From assembly GCF_018919145.1 (NCBI RefSeq), contig NZ_JAHLQJ010000024.1:1-63949 (forward strand): a DNA stretch of 63,949 bases, given 5' to 3'. Every line of letters begins with the position of its first letter. Position 1 is the stretch's first letter. The DNA is from Paenibacillus brevis (GTDB lineage: Bacteria; Bacillota; Bacilli; Paenibacillales; Paenibacillaceae). Position numbers and translations under genes: made by a program. This document shows, piece after piece, positions 37,871 to 46,455 of this stretch. A model generated the notes under the pieces. That model saw only the letters and a program-made list of their open reading frames with translations. It ran no database searches and was not told the DNA's origin.

Positions 37871-38569
37871 ATGAATTTTGGGCTTACGCCCGGTGATCTC
37901 CTTCCTCGCTCGTTCTACTCGGTCTCGGCATTGGAGGCGGCCCCGCTGCTGCTGGGGCAGATTCTGGAGCGGGATACCGAGGAAGGGATGATCCGCTGCC
38001 GGATTGTCGAGACAGAGAGCTATGGCGGTGTGGAGGATAAAGGCAGCCATGCTTACGGCGGGCGGCGCACAGCACGCACGGAGGTAATGTTTGGCGGGGG
38101 CGGAGCCGCCTATGTGTATTTGATCTACGGCATGTACCACTGCTTGAATGTGGTAACCGGGCCGCAGGACGATCCGCAGGCCGTCCTGATCCGGGCGGTG
38201 GAGCCGCTGACGCTGGAGGACGAAGTCCTCATGCGGCGCTGCCGCGGCTCCCTTGTGCGCCGGCCAGCGGACTTGTCGGGAGGACCCGGCAAATTGTGCC
38301 GGGCTCTGGGGATCGACAAGGCGCTGAACGGCGCACTGTTCTATAGCGGCGCCAGCCCGCTGCGGCTTGCCGCAGGAGGGCCGGGCGCCGACGGGAGCGG
38401 CGAGACGATCGTCGCCGCTCCGCGCATCAATATTCCTTACGCAGAGGAATATGCGGCGAAGCCCTGGCGCTTCTATTATCGTGACAATCCGTATGTATCG
38501 ATCGTTGATAAAAATTCTGAAGCTCACTCGAAACCTTCTTCGGACTTCCCGCGTTTGTTTAATAAATAG
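37871..38569 (+). CDS. DNA-3-methyladenine glycosylase (AAG/MPG family)
   Basis: A 232-residue alkyladenine DNA glycosylase that starts base-excision repair of alkylated and deaminated purines. Recognised blocks are GRIVETESYGG-like RCRIVETESYGG (catalytic Glu, about 45), RTEVMFGGGGAAYVYLIYGMYHCLNVVT, and GGPGKLCRALGID. The last 30 residues ([17 protein letters not shown]) extend past the usual end. The central part of the gene is notably GC-rich. The ribosome site is AGAGGGGG. Confidence 0.94.
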   Translation: MNFGLTPGDLLPRSFYSVSALEAAPLLLGQILERDTEEGMIRCRIVETESYGGVEDKGSHAYGGRRTARTEVMFGGGGAAYVYLIYGMYHCLNVVTGPQDDPQAVLIRAVEPLTLEDEVLMRRCRGSLVRRPADLSGGPGKLCRALGIDKALNGALFYSGASPLRLAAGGPGADGSGETIVAAPRINIPYAEEYAAKPWRFYYRDNPYVSIVDKNSEAHSKPSSDFPRLFNK

Positions 38570-38600
38570 ATAAATGCTGGAAATTTAGAGGAGGAGTAAC

Positions 38601-39767
38601 ATGCGCAAGATCCCATCAACAACAGCACGAGTAGCTGCAGCAGCTCTAGCCCTGACCGTTGCAGCAACCGCCGTTCCCGCCATACCTGGCCTATCCGGTC
38701 TGCCAGGGCTATCAGCTCTGACGACTCAAGCCGCAGCAGCAGAGAAGACTATTTATACCCTGAATACCAAGCCGTTCAAGCAATCGGGACAGCTCTATCT
38801 TCCCCTTCGGGAGGTCGCTCCGCTGTTGGATCTGCAGCTAACCTATAACTCATCTGCCAAGAGCTACCAGCTTACAGGCATAACCCAGACCGCCCAGTTC
38901 AAGGCTGGCAGTGCAAAAGCGACAAGCCAGAGCGGAGCCGTCTTGTCTTTGGGGGCATCTGTCCTTGTCAAGAATGGAGTTACCTATGTGCCAGCCTCTC
39001 TATTCTCCAAGCTATTTTCTATTCCGATCACCTCTTCAGGCGAACAAAATATCAGCTTCTCCTTTACCTCGCGCTACCTTTTATCGAGTTCAGGGGATAT
39101 GCTGTTCTGGCTTAACCGTTCTCAAAATACGCTCTATGGCGGCCGTGCCGGAACGCTTCCTTCGCGCCTGGGGGCGATCAATCTTAGATCACCGGACTGG
39201 CTGTACATGGATGCGGCATCCATAGATAAGGACACTTACGTGCTGGAGATCAGCAACGCCCATGGGGAGCCTCATATATTCAATGACCGAATCCGGGTTC
39301 TAATCCATGGCGGCAAGCAGGTATATCAGGCCGGCTACTCCTATGGCGGACCTTCCATGGTGAATTTGCTGCCTGATGCACTGAGCCATAAGGGACAAAT
39401 CATCATGAATTACGGTCAATATGCCGATCTGGTGTCACCGGACGGAACCGTACAGGAGACTATCCGCTTTGAAAATTATGGGACAGCGGATGAGGTGTAC
39501 AGTCTTGAGGCCATAGAGGATGACTTCTTCTTGATTCGGGAATATACCCTAGGTACACTGCTGCTGGTCGACCGGAGCTCCGGCGCTGCCGTTCCCCTGT
39601 ATCTTAGCCTGCACAGCGAGGAATCGATTGATATGATTGAGCATAGTGAATGGGGAGTCGGAGACGGGTTAACCTACATGGGCAGAACCGGGAATCAACT
39701 GAAATTTTCGGCTAAATCGCCCTACTCCAGTGCAGATCCTACGGTGAAGTTCTACATGCTTCCGTAA
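38601..39767 (+). CDS. secreted stalk-domain (copper amine oxidase N-like) protein
   Basis: A 388-residue protein with a signal peptide (cleavage probably after TTQAAAA). A stalk domain spans about 50-150, with LYLPLREVAPLLDLQLTYN and VTYVPASLFSKLFSIP strands. The rest, about 240 residues of probable beta-propeller-like sequence, was not recognised. The repeated domain links it to the protein at 5092-6381. Such proteins are abundant on the Paenibacillus cell surface. The start has GAGGAGG ahead of it. Function is unknown. Confidence 0.8.
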   Translation: MRKIPSTTARVAAAALALTVAATAVPAIPGLSGLPGLSALTTQAAAAEKTIYTLNTKPFKQSGQLYLPLREVAPLLDLQLTYNSSAKSYQLTGITQTAQFKAGSAKATSQSGAVLSLGASVLVKNGVTYVPASLFSKLFSIPITSSGEQNISFSFTSRYLLSSSGDMLFWLNRSQNTLYGGRAGTLPSRLGAINLRSPDWLYMDAASIDKDTYVLEISNAHGEPHIFNDRIRVLIHGGKQVYQAGYSYGGPSMVNLLPDALSHKGQIIMNYGQYADLVSPDGTVQETIRFENYGTADEVYSLEAIEDDFFLIREYTLGTLLLVDRSSGAAVPLYLSLHSEESIDMIEHSEWGVGDGLTYMGRTGNQLKFSAKSPYSSADPTVKFYMLP

Positions 39768-39797
39768 GAGAAAGGATTCTTTTCTTTCTATAGAAAT

Positions 39798-39843
39798 AGA
39801 GGACGTCCCTCCGCAGCTCGCTGCCACGGGAGAACGTCCTCTA
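39798..39843. terminator. bidirectional terminator
   Basis: AGAGGACGT and ACGTCCTCT pair around an inner CTCC/GGAG stem between the converging stalk-domain gene and ywhD, with TTTGTCTTTT on the right. Confidence 0.75.
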
Positions 39844-39871
39844 TTTGTCTTTTGTGATACCCCGGTCCTGA

Positions 39872-40372
39872 TCAGTCTTCAAATGCTGCCTTCACATGAT
39901 CCGGAGACCGCTCCCACCATTGTTCATTGGTATCCAGAAGCAGCTTCTTAAGCAGTTGCTTTTGTTCCGGGGAAAGTCCCTCCAGAAGCACCTTCCGCTT
40001 CAAGGCATAGTCCATCCGGTTCACATGATCGGCAAGAATCTTCCAGCCGCGTCTGGCTTCCGTATCAATCCACATCTCGCAAGCCGTCAAGCCGCCGTAA
40101 AACTGCCCTTCCGGCGAGCGATCCACGGCAACCCATACAATCCACACCTGACGACCGTTAGGAACGTCGTCCCGGTTCATAGAGAACTTGATTCCCTTCT
40201 CTACTTTGCTCTTCGCATGCATTGCACCAATATCGATATAGGCTTCATTACCGTCAAGAATAACGGGTGACATGCTGTTCAGGTCAATGGAACCGGCCCC
40301 GAACCCCTTGTGCTTGCTCTTATCCTCATTGCTGATAATGTTCAGCGCAAATATTTTCTTCTCTTTATTCAT
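39872..40372 (-). CDS. ywhD: YwhD family protein
   Basis: A 166-residue soluble protein matching the Bacillus YwhD family, with GGLTACEMWIDTEARRGWK and HVNRMDYALKRKV as recognisable stretches. The function is not known. The start has AGGAGG upstream. The ywhD-pbpG-speE neighbourhood is that of B. subtilis. Confidence 0.85.
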   Translation of the reverse strand: MNKEKKIFALNIISNEDKSKHKGFGAGSIDLNSMSPVILDGNEAYIDIGAMHAKSKVEKGIKFSMNRDDVPNGRQVWIVWVAVDRSPEGQFYGGLTACEMWIDTEARRGWKILADHVNRMDYALKRKVLLEGLSPEQKQLLKKLLLDTNEQWWERSPDHVKAAFED

Positions 40373-40478
40373 ATGTTCCTCCTGAAACCGGGTCAGATTA
40401 ATTTAATTTTAGCTAATAATCTCCCAAATGCAAACATATACATGCTGTAGATGCTTGTCAACGGGAGGTATCCATTGT

Positions 40479-42506
40479 ATGACCCGACGAACTACTATTC
40501 TCGGCTTATCTATTCTCGCCATTTGCCTTATTGTCGGCACGCTCCGCTACTCCCTGGCCTCACCGCCCGGGGAAGAGACTTCCTATGCCTCGGAACAGGT
40601 CAAGCCCCTGGCTGCCGCCGAGACCCTGGCCAATGCTGACTCAGGCAGCAGCAACAAACCCGTTCCTTCTGCAGCAGAGAGCATTCAGCAGCCTACAGCC
40701 GAGGTGCTTAGCTACCGGGTTACCGAGTACCACATTCAGGTGAAGCTGGATGAACAAAACCATGTTCTGACGGGTACTCAGACGGTCACCTGGACGCACC
40801 CCGGAAAAAAGGCGGTTAATGAGCTGTATTTTCATCTGTATCCGAATGCCTTTGCCTCCGCTGATACGACCTTTATGAAGGAATCCGGCGGCAAGCTGCG
40901 CGGAGATGTGATGCCTAAGGATGGCTGGGGCGGCATGGAGCTGACAGAGATCCGGACCACGGACGGTATTTCACTACTCCACCGGATCCAGTTCGTCCAG
41001 CCTGATGATGGAAACGCAAATGACCAGACTCTGGCGAAGGTCCGCCTCCCGGTCACGGTTCGGGGCGGGGAGAGCATTACGCTCAAGATTCAGTTCAAGG
41101 TCGAGCTGCCTAAAATTTTTGCACGCATGGGAGCGGCAGGGGACTTCGTGATGGCTGGTCAATGGTTCCCCAAGCTCAGCGTCTACGAGCCGGCCGGAAC
41201 GAGGGGCCGAACTGCCGAGGGATGGAACCTTCACCAGTATCATGGCAATTCTGAATTTTATTCCGATTTCGGAATCTATAGCGTGAATATCGATGTCCCT
41301 GACCATTATACGGTCGCGGCCACCGGCTTCCAGACCAAGCCCGCCATCAGAAAGGACGGCCGCAAGTCGATCCAGTTCTATGCGGATGATGTGCATGATT
41401 TTGCATGGTCGGCATCCCCTGATTTTGTCTATGTCGAGGAGCCTTTCTCCTCGTCCGAGGTACCCGGAGTACGGATCAAGCTGTATCTCGATCCCAAGCA
41501 TGAGGATTTGAAGGAACGTTATTTCTATGCGGCCAAGGTCGCTCTGGCAAATTTCAGCAAATGGTATGGAAGATATCCTTACTCTACCTTGTCCATCGTC
41601 GTCCCTCCGGAAGAAGGCAACGGAGCGGGCGGGATGGAGTATCCGACCTTAATAACGGCATTCGGTGCATCCGGCGATTCCCCCAGCTACGATGAGCTGG
41701 AGCGTACGGTCATCCATGAGATTGGGCATCAATTTTTCTACGGAATGGTCGCAAGCAACGAATTCGAAGAGGCCTGGCTGGATGAGGCCTTCACCTCCTA
41801 TGCCGAGGATAAGCTAATGGAGCAGGAGTTCGGCATTCAAGCCAACCTGCCGGTTCAGTCCGCGATCATTACTTCCCCTGTATCCCTTACCGAAGTGGCC
41901 TGGAAGTACGGATCGGGAGACAATTACGCCAAAAACGTTTATTATCGCGGCAAACTGGTTCTGCTTGATATTGAGCGCCAGGTCGGGACGAAGACGATGA
42001 AGCGAATTATGTACAGCTATAGTACAAAGTATCGCTTTAAGCATCCGACTACGGCCGATTTTGAACGGATTGTAGAGCAGACTACCGGACGAAGCTGGAA
42101 AAGTTATTTCAAGCAATATGTATACAACGGCGGGATGGCTGATTTTGCCGTGGAGGATATTCAGGTCCGGGAGATTACCTCCAAGGAAGGAACGCCTCTG
42201 TACGAATCGGTTGTCACCCTCCGGCAGTTGGGCGGCGATGCTTCCAAGGTCCCTCTGCTGTTCAGCTTTAAAGACGGGCATACGGAGAAAAAGGTCTGGA
42301 ACGGGGAAGGCGAACGCATCGAGTTGAAGCTTCAGTACAAGGAGCCGATCGACTTCGTTCAGATTGATCCTGACTATTCCCTGGTGCTGGAGAACAAGCA
42401 TATCAATAATTATCTCAAAAACGAGATCCAAGAGCCGGTTGAGACTCGGACCACCTTAGGCGCTGTAAAATTACTCGAGTCATTGCTTGGGCTGCTTGTA
42501 TGGTAA
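40479..42506 (+). CDS. M1 family metallopeptidase, membrane-anchored
   Basis: A 675-residue aminopeptidase-N-like protein with an N-terminal hydrophobic anchor (about 7-24) facing outward. The zinc site is VIHEIGHQFFYGMVASNEFEEAWLDEAFTSY (HEXXH-X18-E, about 420-450) and the preceding GGMEYPT replaces the GXMEN exopeptidase motif, which argues against classical aminopeptidase activity. The start at 40479 has GGGAGGT about ten bases upstream; longer frames add Cys-rich residues without a site. It is followed after 40 bp by a membrane protein gene. Confidence 0.88.
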   Translation: MTRRTTILGLSILAICLIVGTLRYSLASPPGEETSYASEQVKPLAAAETLANADSGSSNKPVPSAAESIQQPTAEVLSYRVTEYHIQVKLDEQNHVLTGTQTVTWTHPGKKAVNELYFHLYPNAFASADTTFMKESGGKLRGDVMPKDGWGGMELTEIRTTDGISLLHRIQFVQPDDGNANDQTLAKVRLPVTVRGGESITLKIQFKVELPKIFARMGAAGDFVMAGQWFPKLSVYEPAGTRGRTAEGWNLHQYHGNSEFYSDFGIYSVNIDVPDHYTVAATGFQTKPAIRKDGRKSIQFYADDVHDFAWSASPDFVYVEEPFSSSEVPGVRIKLYLDPKHEDLKERYFYAAKVALANFSKWYGRYPYSTLSIVVPPEEGNGAGGMEYPTLITAFGASGDSPSYDELERTVIHEIGHQFFYGMVASNEFEEAWLDEAFTSYAEDKLMEQEFGIQANLPVQSAIITSPVSLTEVAWKYGSGDNYAKNVYYRGKLVLLDIERQVGTKTMKRIMYSYSTKYRFKHPTTADFERIVEQTTGRSWKSYFKQYVYNGGMADFAVEDIQVREITSKEGTPLYESVVTLRQLGGDASKVPLLFSFKDGHTEKKVWNGEGERIELKLQYKEPIDFVQIDPDYSLVLENKHINNYLKNEIQEPVETRTTLGAVKLLESLLGLLVW

Positions 42507-42546
42507 GGGAATTTACTAACCCAATCACCCTCGGGAGGGAAATGCT

Positions 42547-43377
42547 ATGACCTATGTTAAGCAAGGATGGGGACTTGTCCGAAGCCAGTTTCCCTCTGTC
42601 ATCATCCTGTTTCTATATCAGCTGCTATGGGGCTTCTTTCTTTACCGGATTGTAAATATGGCGGTTATCGCCGTGTTATCCCGGTATCCCGATCCTCCGC
42701 CGACCGAGATCAGCCGTCTGCTGTACGGGTTTGAGGCCCAGCTCGAGCTGCAGCATAATGCTGCTGTTCATCAATATTTGTGGATACTCCTTGGCATGAT
42801 CGCCCTACGGCTGCTGCTCAGTCCCCTGCTAGAATCCGGCATACTCTACGGACTGCTCCCGCAGGACTCCCGGAAGAGCGGGCTTCCCTTCTTTCGGGGA
42901 ATGAAGGAATTCTGGAAGCCAGTGGCCCTCTTCTATATACTTGAGCTGGCATTCTTGTCTCTTCCCTTCTTCTGGATCGGACCAAGGCTGCTTGAGCAAT
43001 TGCCACCACTTATTCGTGAAAGCAATCCCCTGTCCTCCCTTCTAGTTATTAGCGGATATTTGTTGATCTATTTGGTCTATGGCTGGCTAATTCATCAAGT
43101 CCTTCTGTTTATCAAATTCGGGTATCTCTTTAAAGCGGGACTCTGGACGTCTCTGGTGATCTGCTTCCGGCACATGCTTCAGGGCATCTTGATCGCGTTC
43201 GTGCTTGGCAGCTTTACGCTAGGCATATTCCTGATTTTCGGCGTGTTCTCCTGGATCTTTACCGGCATACTGGCTCTTGTCCTACAGCAAACCTATCCTT
43301 TTATCCGAAGTCTATTCCAAGTCTGGAATGTAACCTCTCAATATCGGCTCTGGCATACTAGGTCACAAAAAGGTTAA
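42547..43377 (+). CDS. polytopic membrane protein of unknown function
   Basis: A 276-residue hydrophobic protein with about six membrane segments (about 17-45, 75-92, 123-142, 160-185, 190-215, 222-250). No domain was recognised. It is 40 bp downstream of the M1 peptidase gene with a GGGAGGG site, so the two are probably an operon. A terminator follows. Confidence 0.75.
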   Translation: MTYVKQGWGLVRSQFPSVIILFLYQLLWGFFLYRIVNMAVIAVLSRYPDPPPTEISRLLYGFEAQLELQHNAAVHQYLWILLGMIALRLLLSPLLESGILYGLLPQDSRKSGLPFFRGMKEFWKPVALFYILELAFLSLPFFWIGPRLLEQLPPLIRESNPLSSLLVISGYLLIYLVYGWLIHQVLLFIKFGYLFKAGLWTSLVICFRHMLQGILIAFVLGSFTLGIFLIFGVFSWIFTGILALVLQQTYPFIRSLFQVWNVTSQYRLWHTRSQKG

Positions 43378-43408
43378 AAAAAATTTACTTTTTAAAAACC
43401 CTTGCCCC

Positions 43409-43440
43409 TTAAGGCCTCCGAGTGATCTCGGAGGCCTTAA
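43409..43440 (+). terminator. terminator after the membrane protein gene
   Basis: TTAAGGCCTCCGAG and CTCGGAGGCCTTAA form a perfect 14-bp stem with a TGAT loop. The flanking T content is modest. Confidence 0.8.
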
Positions 43441-43476
43441 ATGCCGCTTGGGCCTATAAGTCTTGTGATTTAGCCA

Positions 43477-43506
43477 TTGCCAAAATATACTTGCCTTTGC
43501 TACAAT
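43477..43506 (+). promoter_or_regulatory. promoter of the first riboswitch-NlpC/P60 unit
   Basis: TTGCCA (43477-43482), an 18-bp spacer and TACAAT (43501-43506). The second unit has the same -35 and spacing at 44365-44394, which supports both. Confidence 0.65.
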
Positions 43507-43599
43507 AGCAACAGAGCAAATTCAGTAACAGTTTTGTCATTATTATTGTCATCCTTGGCAGGGATCCTCCTCCAGATGTCGAAATAATATGCTGACAGA

Positions 43600-43725
43600 A
43601 GAAAATCGAGCCGAATTCCCTTCACGGGGAACGGGGGAACCACTTTGGGTGAATTGATCTCGTAACAGAGGGATCATAGGGGACCTTCAACCGAATCCTT
43701 AAGCTAACCTCGTAGGCATTGGAAG
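43600..43725 (+). ncRNA. c-di-AMP (ydaO/yuaA) riboswitch, copy 1
   Basis: The aptamer shows the conserved blocks GCCGAATTCCC, ACGGGGGAACC, TTGGGTGAATTGATC, an ATAGGGGACCTTCAACC block, GAATCC, and AAGCTAACCTCGTAGGC, in order. Such RNAs sense c-di-AMP and usually turn off wall hydrolase and ion transporter genes. The aptamer ends about nine bases before the GGAAGGAG ribosome site, and no separate terminator hairpin is evident, so control could act on translation. CCTCCTCC at about 43567-43574 could pair with the ribosome site. Confidence 0.93.
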
Positions 43726-43735
43726 GAGTTTTACC

Positions 43736-44230
43736 TTGAAGAAGCAACTCACAGCAGCAGCCGTAAGTTTAGCCATCATGTTTACACTCGGGGCTGGTAG
43801 CGCTTTCGCGGATTCCAAGCTGGATTCCGTTATCGATGAAGGCCTTGGAACTAAATACGTCTCTGGTGGAACATCTACTAATGGCTTTGACTGCTCCGGT
43901 TTTACGATGTATGTCTTCTCTAAGATCGGCATTAAGCTGCCGCATCAATCCGCTTCCCAATACAAGATGGGAACGGCCGTAGAAAAGGATGAATTGATTG
44001 TTGGAGACCTGGTGTTCTTCAACACCTCTGGTAAGGGAGTATCCCATGTTGGGGTATATGTAGGAGACGGCAAGTTCGCTCATGCTTCTTCCTCCAAGGG
44101 CGTAATCATCAGCAAATTGAGCGAAAGCTATTATGTGAAGCGTTATGTTGGTGCCAAGCGCATTATGAGCACAGATAAGTATGAAGAAGTAACTACTGAA
44201 ATTACGACTGACCATGATGACGTAGAGTAA
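43736..44230 (+). CDS. secreted NlpC/P60 cell-wall endopeptidase, copy 1
   Basis: A 164-residue hydrolase with a signal peptide (cleavage after GAGSAFA) and a compact NlpC/P60 domain. It has the catalytic Cys in FDCSGFT (about 53), His in VSHVGVYVGDG (about 102) and a third polar residue in FAHASSS. There is no SH3 or LysM targeting domain. It should cut gamma-D-Glu-diaminopimelate bonds in peptidoglycan. Translation starts at TTG behind GGAAGGAG. It ends in an acidic tail absent from copy 2. Confidence 0.93.
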   Translation: MKKQLTAAAVSLAIMFTLGAGSAFADSKLDSVIDEGLGTKYVSGGTSTNGFDCSGFTMYVFSKIGIKLPHQSASQYKMGTAVEKDELIVGDLVFFNTSGKGVSHVGVYVGDGKFAHASSSKGVIISKLSESYYVKRYVGAKRIMSTDKYEEVTTEITTDHDDVE

Positions 44231-44240
44231 GTCAACACGA

Positions 44241-44283
44241 GGCCCGCAGGAATTCTTAATGAATTCACTGTGGGTCTTTTTTA
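44241..44283 (+). terminator. terminator of NlpC/P60 copy 1
   Basis: GGCCCGCAG-type and CTGTGGGTC arms enclose an inner GAATTC pair and are followed by TTTTTTATT. Confidence 0.85.
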
Positions 44284-44364
44284 TTCACTTAAGACTATTT
44301 ACCCTGTTTCCGATTGTCTTAACCAGTTCTAAATCACCTTTTTTAGCCAGTTTTTATGATAAGC

Positions 44365-44394
44365 TTGCCAACACTGGATGGGCTTTGGTAGAAT
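44365..44394 (+). promoter_or_regulatory. promoter of the second riboswitch-NlpC/P60 unit
   Basis: TTGCCA (44365-44370), an 18-bp spacer and TAGAAT (44389-44394), the same design as the first unit. Confidence 0.6.
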
Positions 44395-44475
44395 AGCTAA
44401 GGTAATAGTAACAACTTTGTAATTATTGCAGTAACCATTGCAGCTACGTCGTTCTTTTCGGGTGCAGACTACTAA

Positions 44476-44598
44476 GAACAGCCGAATTCCCGGCACCCGG
44501 GAAACGGGGGAACCACTTTGGGTGAATTGATCTATACATAAGAGATCATAGGGAACCTTCAACCGAATCCTTAAGCTAACCTCGCAGGCCTTGGAAGG
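44476..44598 (+). ncRNA. c-di-AMP (ydaO/yuaA) riboswitch, copy 2
   Basis: This repeats all conserved aptamer blocks of copy 1 with few changes (AGCCGAATTCCC, AACGGGGGAACCACTTTGGG, ATAGGGAACCTTCAACCG, AAGCTAACCTCGCAGGCC). The peripheral stem between the GTGAATTGATC and GATCATAGGG blocks differs in sequence but keeps complementarity, which supports a maintained fold. Confidence 0.93.
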
Positions 44599-44610
44599 AG
44601 CAGTTACATC

Positions 44611-45087
44611 TTGAGAAAAGCAGTTATCGCAGCAGCAACAAGCCTGACCGTATTGTTCACCATGGGGACGGGAAGCGCTCTTGCCGGAGAATCCACACTC
44701 ACCAGTGTCGTCAATTCAGTCTATGGAACACCGTACAAATACGGTGGCGTTACCACTACCGGCTTTGATTGTTCCGGATTTACCCGGTACGTCTTTAAGA
44801 AGCTTGGCATTGATCTGGCCCGTGTCTCTTCTGCCCAGTATAAGCAGGGAACGGCCGTATCCAAAAGCCAGCTGCAGGCAGGCGATCTGGTCTTCTTTAA
44901 TACGTCGGGCACAGGCCGGGTATCCCATGTAGGAATTTACCTTGGAGACGGGGAATTCGCCCATGCCTCATCATCGAACGGAATTAAGGTCGATAGTCTG
45001 GACAGCTCTTATTACAAAAACCGTTATGTCGGAGCAAAGCGGATCCTCAGCAAATATACTTATGCCAAGTATGCTGTAGAATCCTGA
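44611..45087 (+). CDS. secreted NlpC/P60 cell-wall endopeptidase, copy 2
   Basis: A 158-residue paralogue of the gene at 43736: signal peptide to about GSALAG, catalytic Cys in FDCSGFTRYVF, His in VSHVGIYLGDG, and FAHASSS. Translation again starts at TTG with GGAAGGAG. The tandem arrangement with its own promoter and riboswitch indicates a whole-unit duplication. It lacks the acidic tail of copy 1. It is a peptidoglycan endopeptidase acting outside the cell. Confidence 0.93.
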   Translation: MRKAVIAAATSLTVLFTMGTGSALAGESTLTSVVNSVYGTPYKYGGVTTTGFDCSGFTRYVFKKLGIDLARVSSAQYKQGTAVSKSQLQAGDLVFFNTSGTGRVSHVGIYLGDGEFAHASSSNGIKVDSLDSSYYKNRYVGAKRILSKYTYAKYAVES

Positions 45088-45102
45088 TTCATGTTCTTCC
45101 TT

Positions 45103-45143
45103 GCCGCAGCGATTCTTGCCGGAATCGACTGCGGTATTTTATT
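45103..45143 (+). terminator. terminator of NlpC/P60 copy 2
   Basis: GCCGCAG and CTGCGGT pair outside GATTC/GAATC, with a TTGCCG loop and a following TTTTATTT. This structure argues against the 86-codon reading frame that begins at 45091 being a gene. Confidence 0.8.
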
Positions 45144-45364
45144 TCTACATTTCATTAAACGCAGGAATTATCAAAAAGGTTACTTGCTATACCCTATTTT
45201 TTTATTTATGAGCGCACCTTACCCTTCATATACCCATACTCTGGAGAACGAAACAACCGAAAACGCCTTTACAACCGGCCCATTTCCCGTTAGAGTGAGT
45301 TTAAAAAGGAATGGGATCCACTCCTGTCGAAGATATATTCTCTATCGCTAAAGGAGGCGCAAAG

Positions 45365-45853
45365 ATGGAACAACCTGCCGTACCATTTCGTGTTGTACCA
45401 ATGGAAGAAAGTCATGGGGCCGATATTTGTACCTGGAAATATGATTCCCCTTATGATGTGTATAGCTGGCTCCCTTGGGAGCAGATGAAAGCGCTTGATG
45501 TAGAGTTCGGCAACCCCACGCTCCGCGCCCAGCAATATGTCTCTTTACTGAATCCGGAAGATGAGCTTGCCGGATTCGCTCAATATTTTCCTATGGAGGG
45601 CGTTACCCGGCTAGGGGTAGGTATGAGGCCAAATCTATGCGGCCATGGTCTGGGCAAAGACTTCGTGAAGGTGATTGTTGCAGAAGCCAAACGGAGAAAG
45701 CCGCAGGATGTGATTGATCTGGAGGTGCTGACCTGGAATACCCGGGCCATTCGCGCTTATCAGAAGTCCGGTTTTGTGATTACCGACCTTTATGAGAAAA
45801 TGACCCCGGGAGGAATCTCCAAGCCCTATTACTGCATGGTATATCGGGGATAA
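45365..45853 (+). CDS. GNAT family N-acetyltransferase
   Basis: A 162-residue acetyltransferase. The acetyl-CoA-binding region reads LGVGMRPNLCGHGLGKDFVKVIVAEA (R/QXXGXG/A as CGHGLG), then the usual NTRAIRAYQKSGF strand-helix near the C-terminus. The substrate is unknown. AAGGAGG precedes the ATG at 45365 by seven bases; the longer reading frame upstream has no site. Confidence 0.9.
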   Translation: MEQPAVPFRVVPMEESHGADICTWKYDSPYDVYSWLPWEQMKALDVEFGNPTLRAQQYVSLLNPEDELAGFAQYFPMEGVTRLGVGMRPNLCGHGLGKDFVKVIVAEAKRRKPQDVIDLEVLTWNTRAIRAYQKSGFVITDLYEKMTPGGISKPYYCMVYRG

Positions 45854-46011
45854 TTTCATTATTGATCTCCGCTGTGATTATCATCACGATTAAAGGGTCG
45901 TTTATTTATAATTCGGCCGAATTCGTTACTTTTTTTGACACAAAAGCTATGATCAGCTGTCATGTTCCGTTATAATGGAAGGAGCAGCTTACATAGAAGG
46001 GACGAATTGGA

Positions 46012-46374
46012 ATGCAAAAGTGGATCATGAGCGGATTACTTGCGGTGGCTTGCATCTTTGCAGCCGCGCTTATGTTTACCTTGCCAGGCCGGGATCAAGT
46101 CGCCCAAGAAGAGAAGCCTCAAATGCCGGCCGTTACGCTGAATGCTGAGCAAGCCGAGACGATCGTTAATAATAACTGTATCGCTTGTCATGGAGATCAG
46201 CTTCAAGGTGCAAATGCTCCTGAACTGGCTCATATTGGCTCCACACTATCTGCAGATCAACTGTACAGCATTATTACGAAGGGTAAAGGCGGGGGAATGA
46301 TGCCTTCCTTCAAGGATAAGCTGAAGGAAGAGGAAATTGCCAACGTGGCCCTATGGCTGTCAGAGAAAAAATAG
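46012..46374 (+). CDS. membrane-anchored c-type cytochrome
   Basis: A 120-residue monoheme cytochrome c with one N-terminal membrane anchor (about 5-24), heme attachment CIACH at about residue 56-60, and the distal Met ligand in GGGMMPSFKD near 101. It resembles the small cytochromes c-550/c-551 of Bacillus that carry electrons to terminal oxidases. A GGAAGGAG sequence lies about 30 bases upstream; nearer the ATG is AAGGGACG. TATAAT occurs at 45971-45976. Confidence 0.92.
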   Translation: MQKWIMSGLLAVACIFAAALMFTLPGRDQVAQEEKPQMPAVTLNAEQAETIVNNNCIACHGDQLQGANAPELAHIGSTLSADQLYSIITKGKGGGMMPSFKDKLKEEEIANVALWLSEKK

Positions 46375-46387
46375 CTCACACATAAAT

Positions 46388-46420
46388 ACGCCCGCCGGAT
46401 AACTTATCCTGGCGGGCGTT
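46388..46420. terminator. terminator between cytochrome c and PCD genes
   Basis: ACGCCCGCC and GGCGGGCGT pair around an inner GGAT/ATCC stem between two converging genes. T tracts are weak on both sides. Confidence 0.65.
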
Positions 46421-46455
46421 CATCTTGCAGCTATAATGAAGAAGGGCAAAGCGGA

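Noticed and set aside
45091..45351. 86-codon plus-strand reading frame after the second NlpC/P60 gene
   Set aside because: It starts four bases after the stop without a ribosome site, and a terminator hairpin with T tail (45103-45143) lies inside it.
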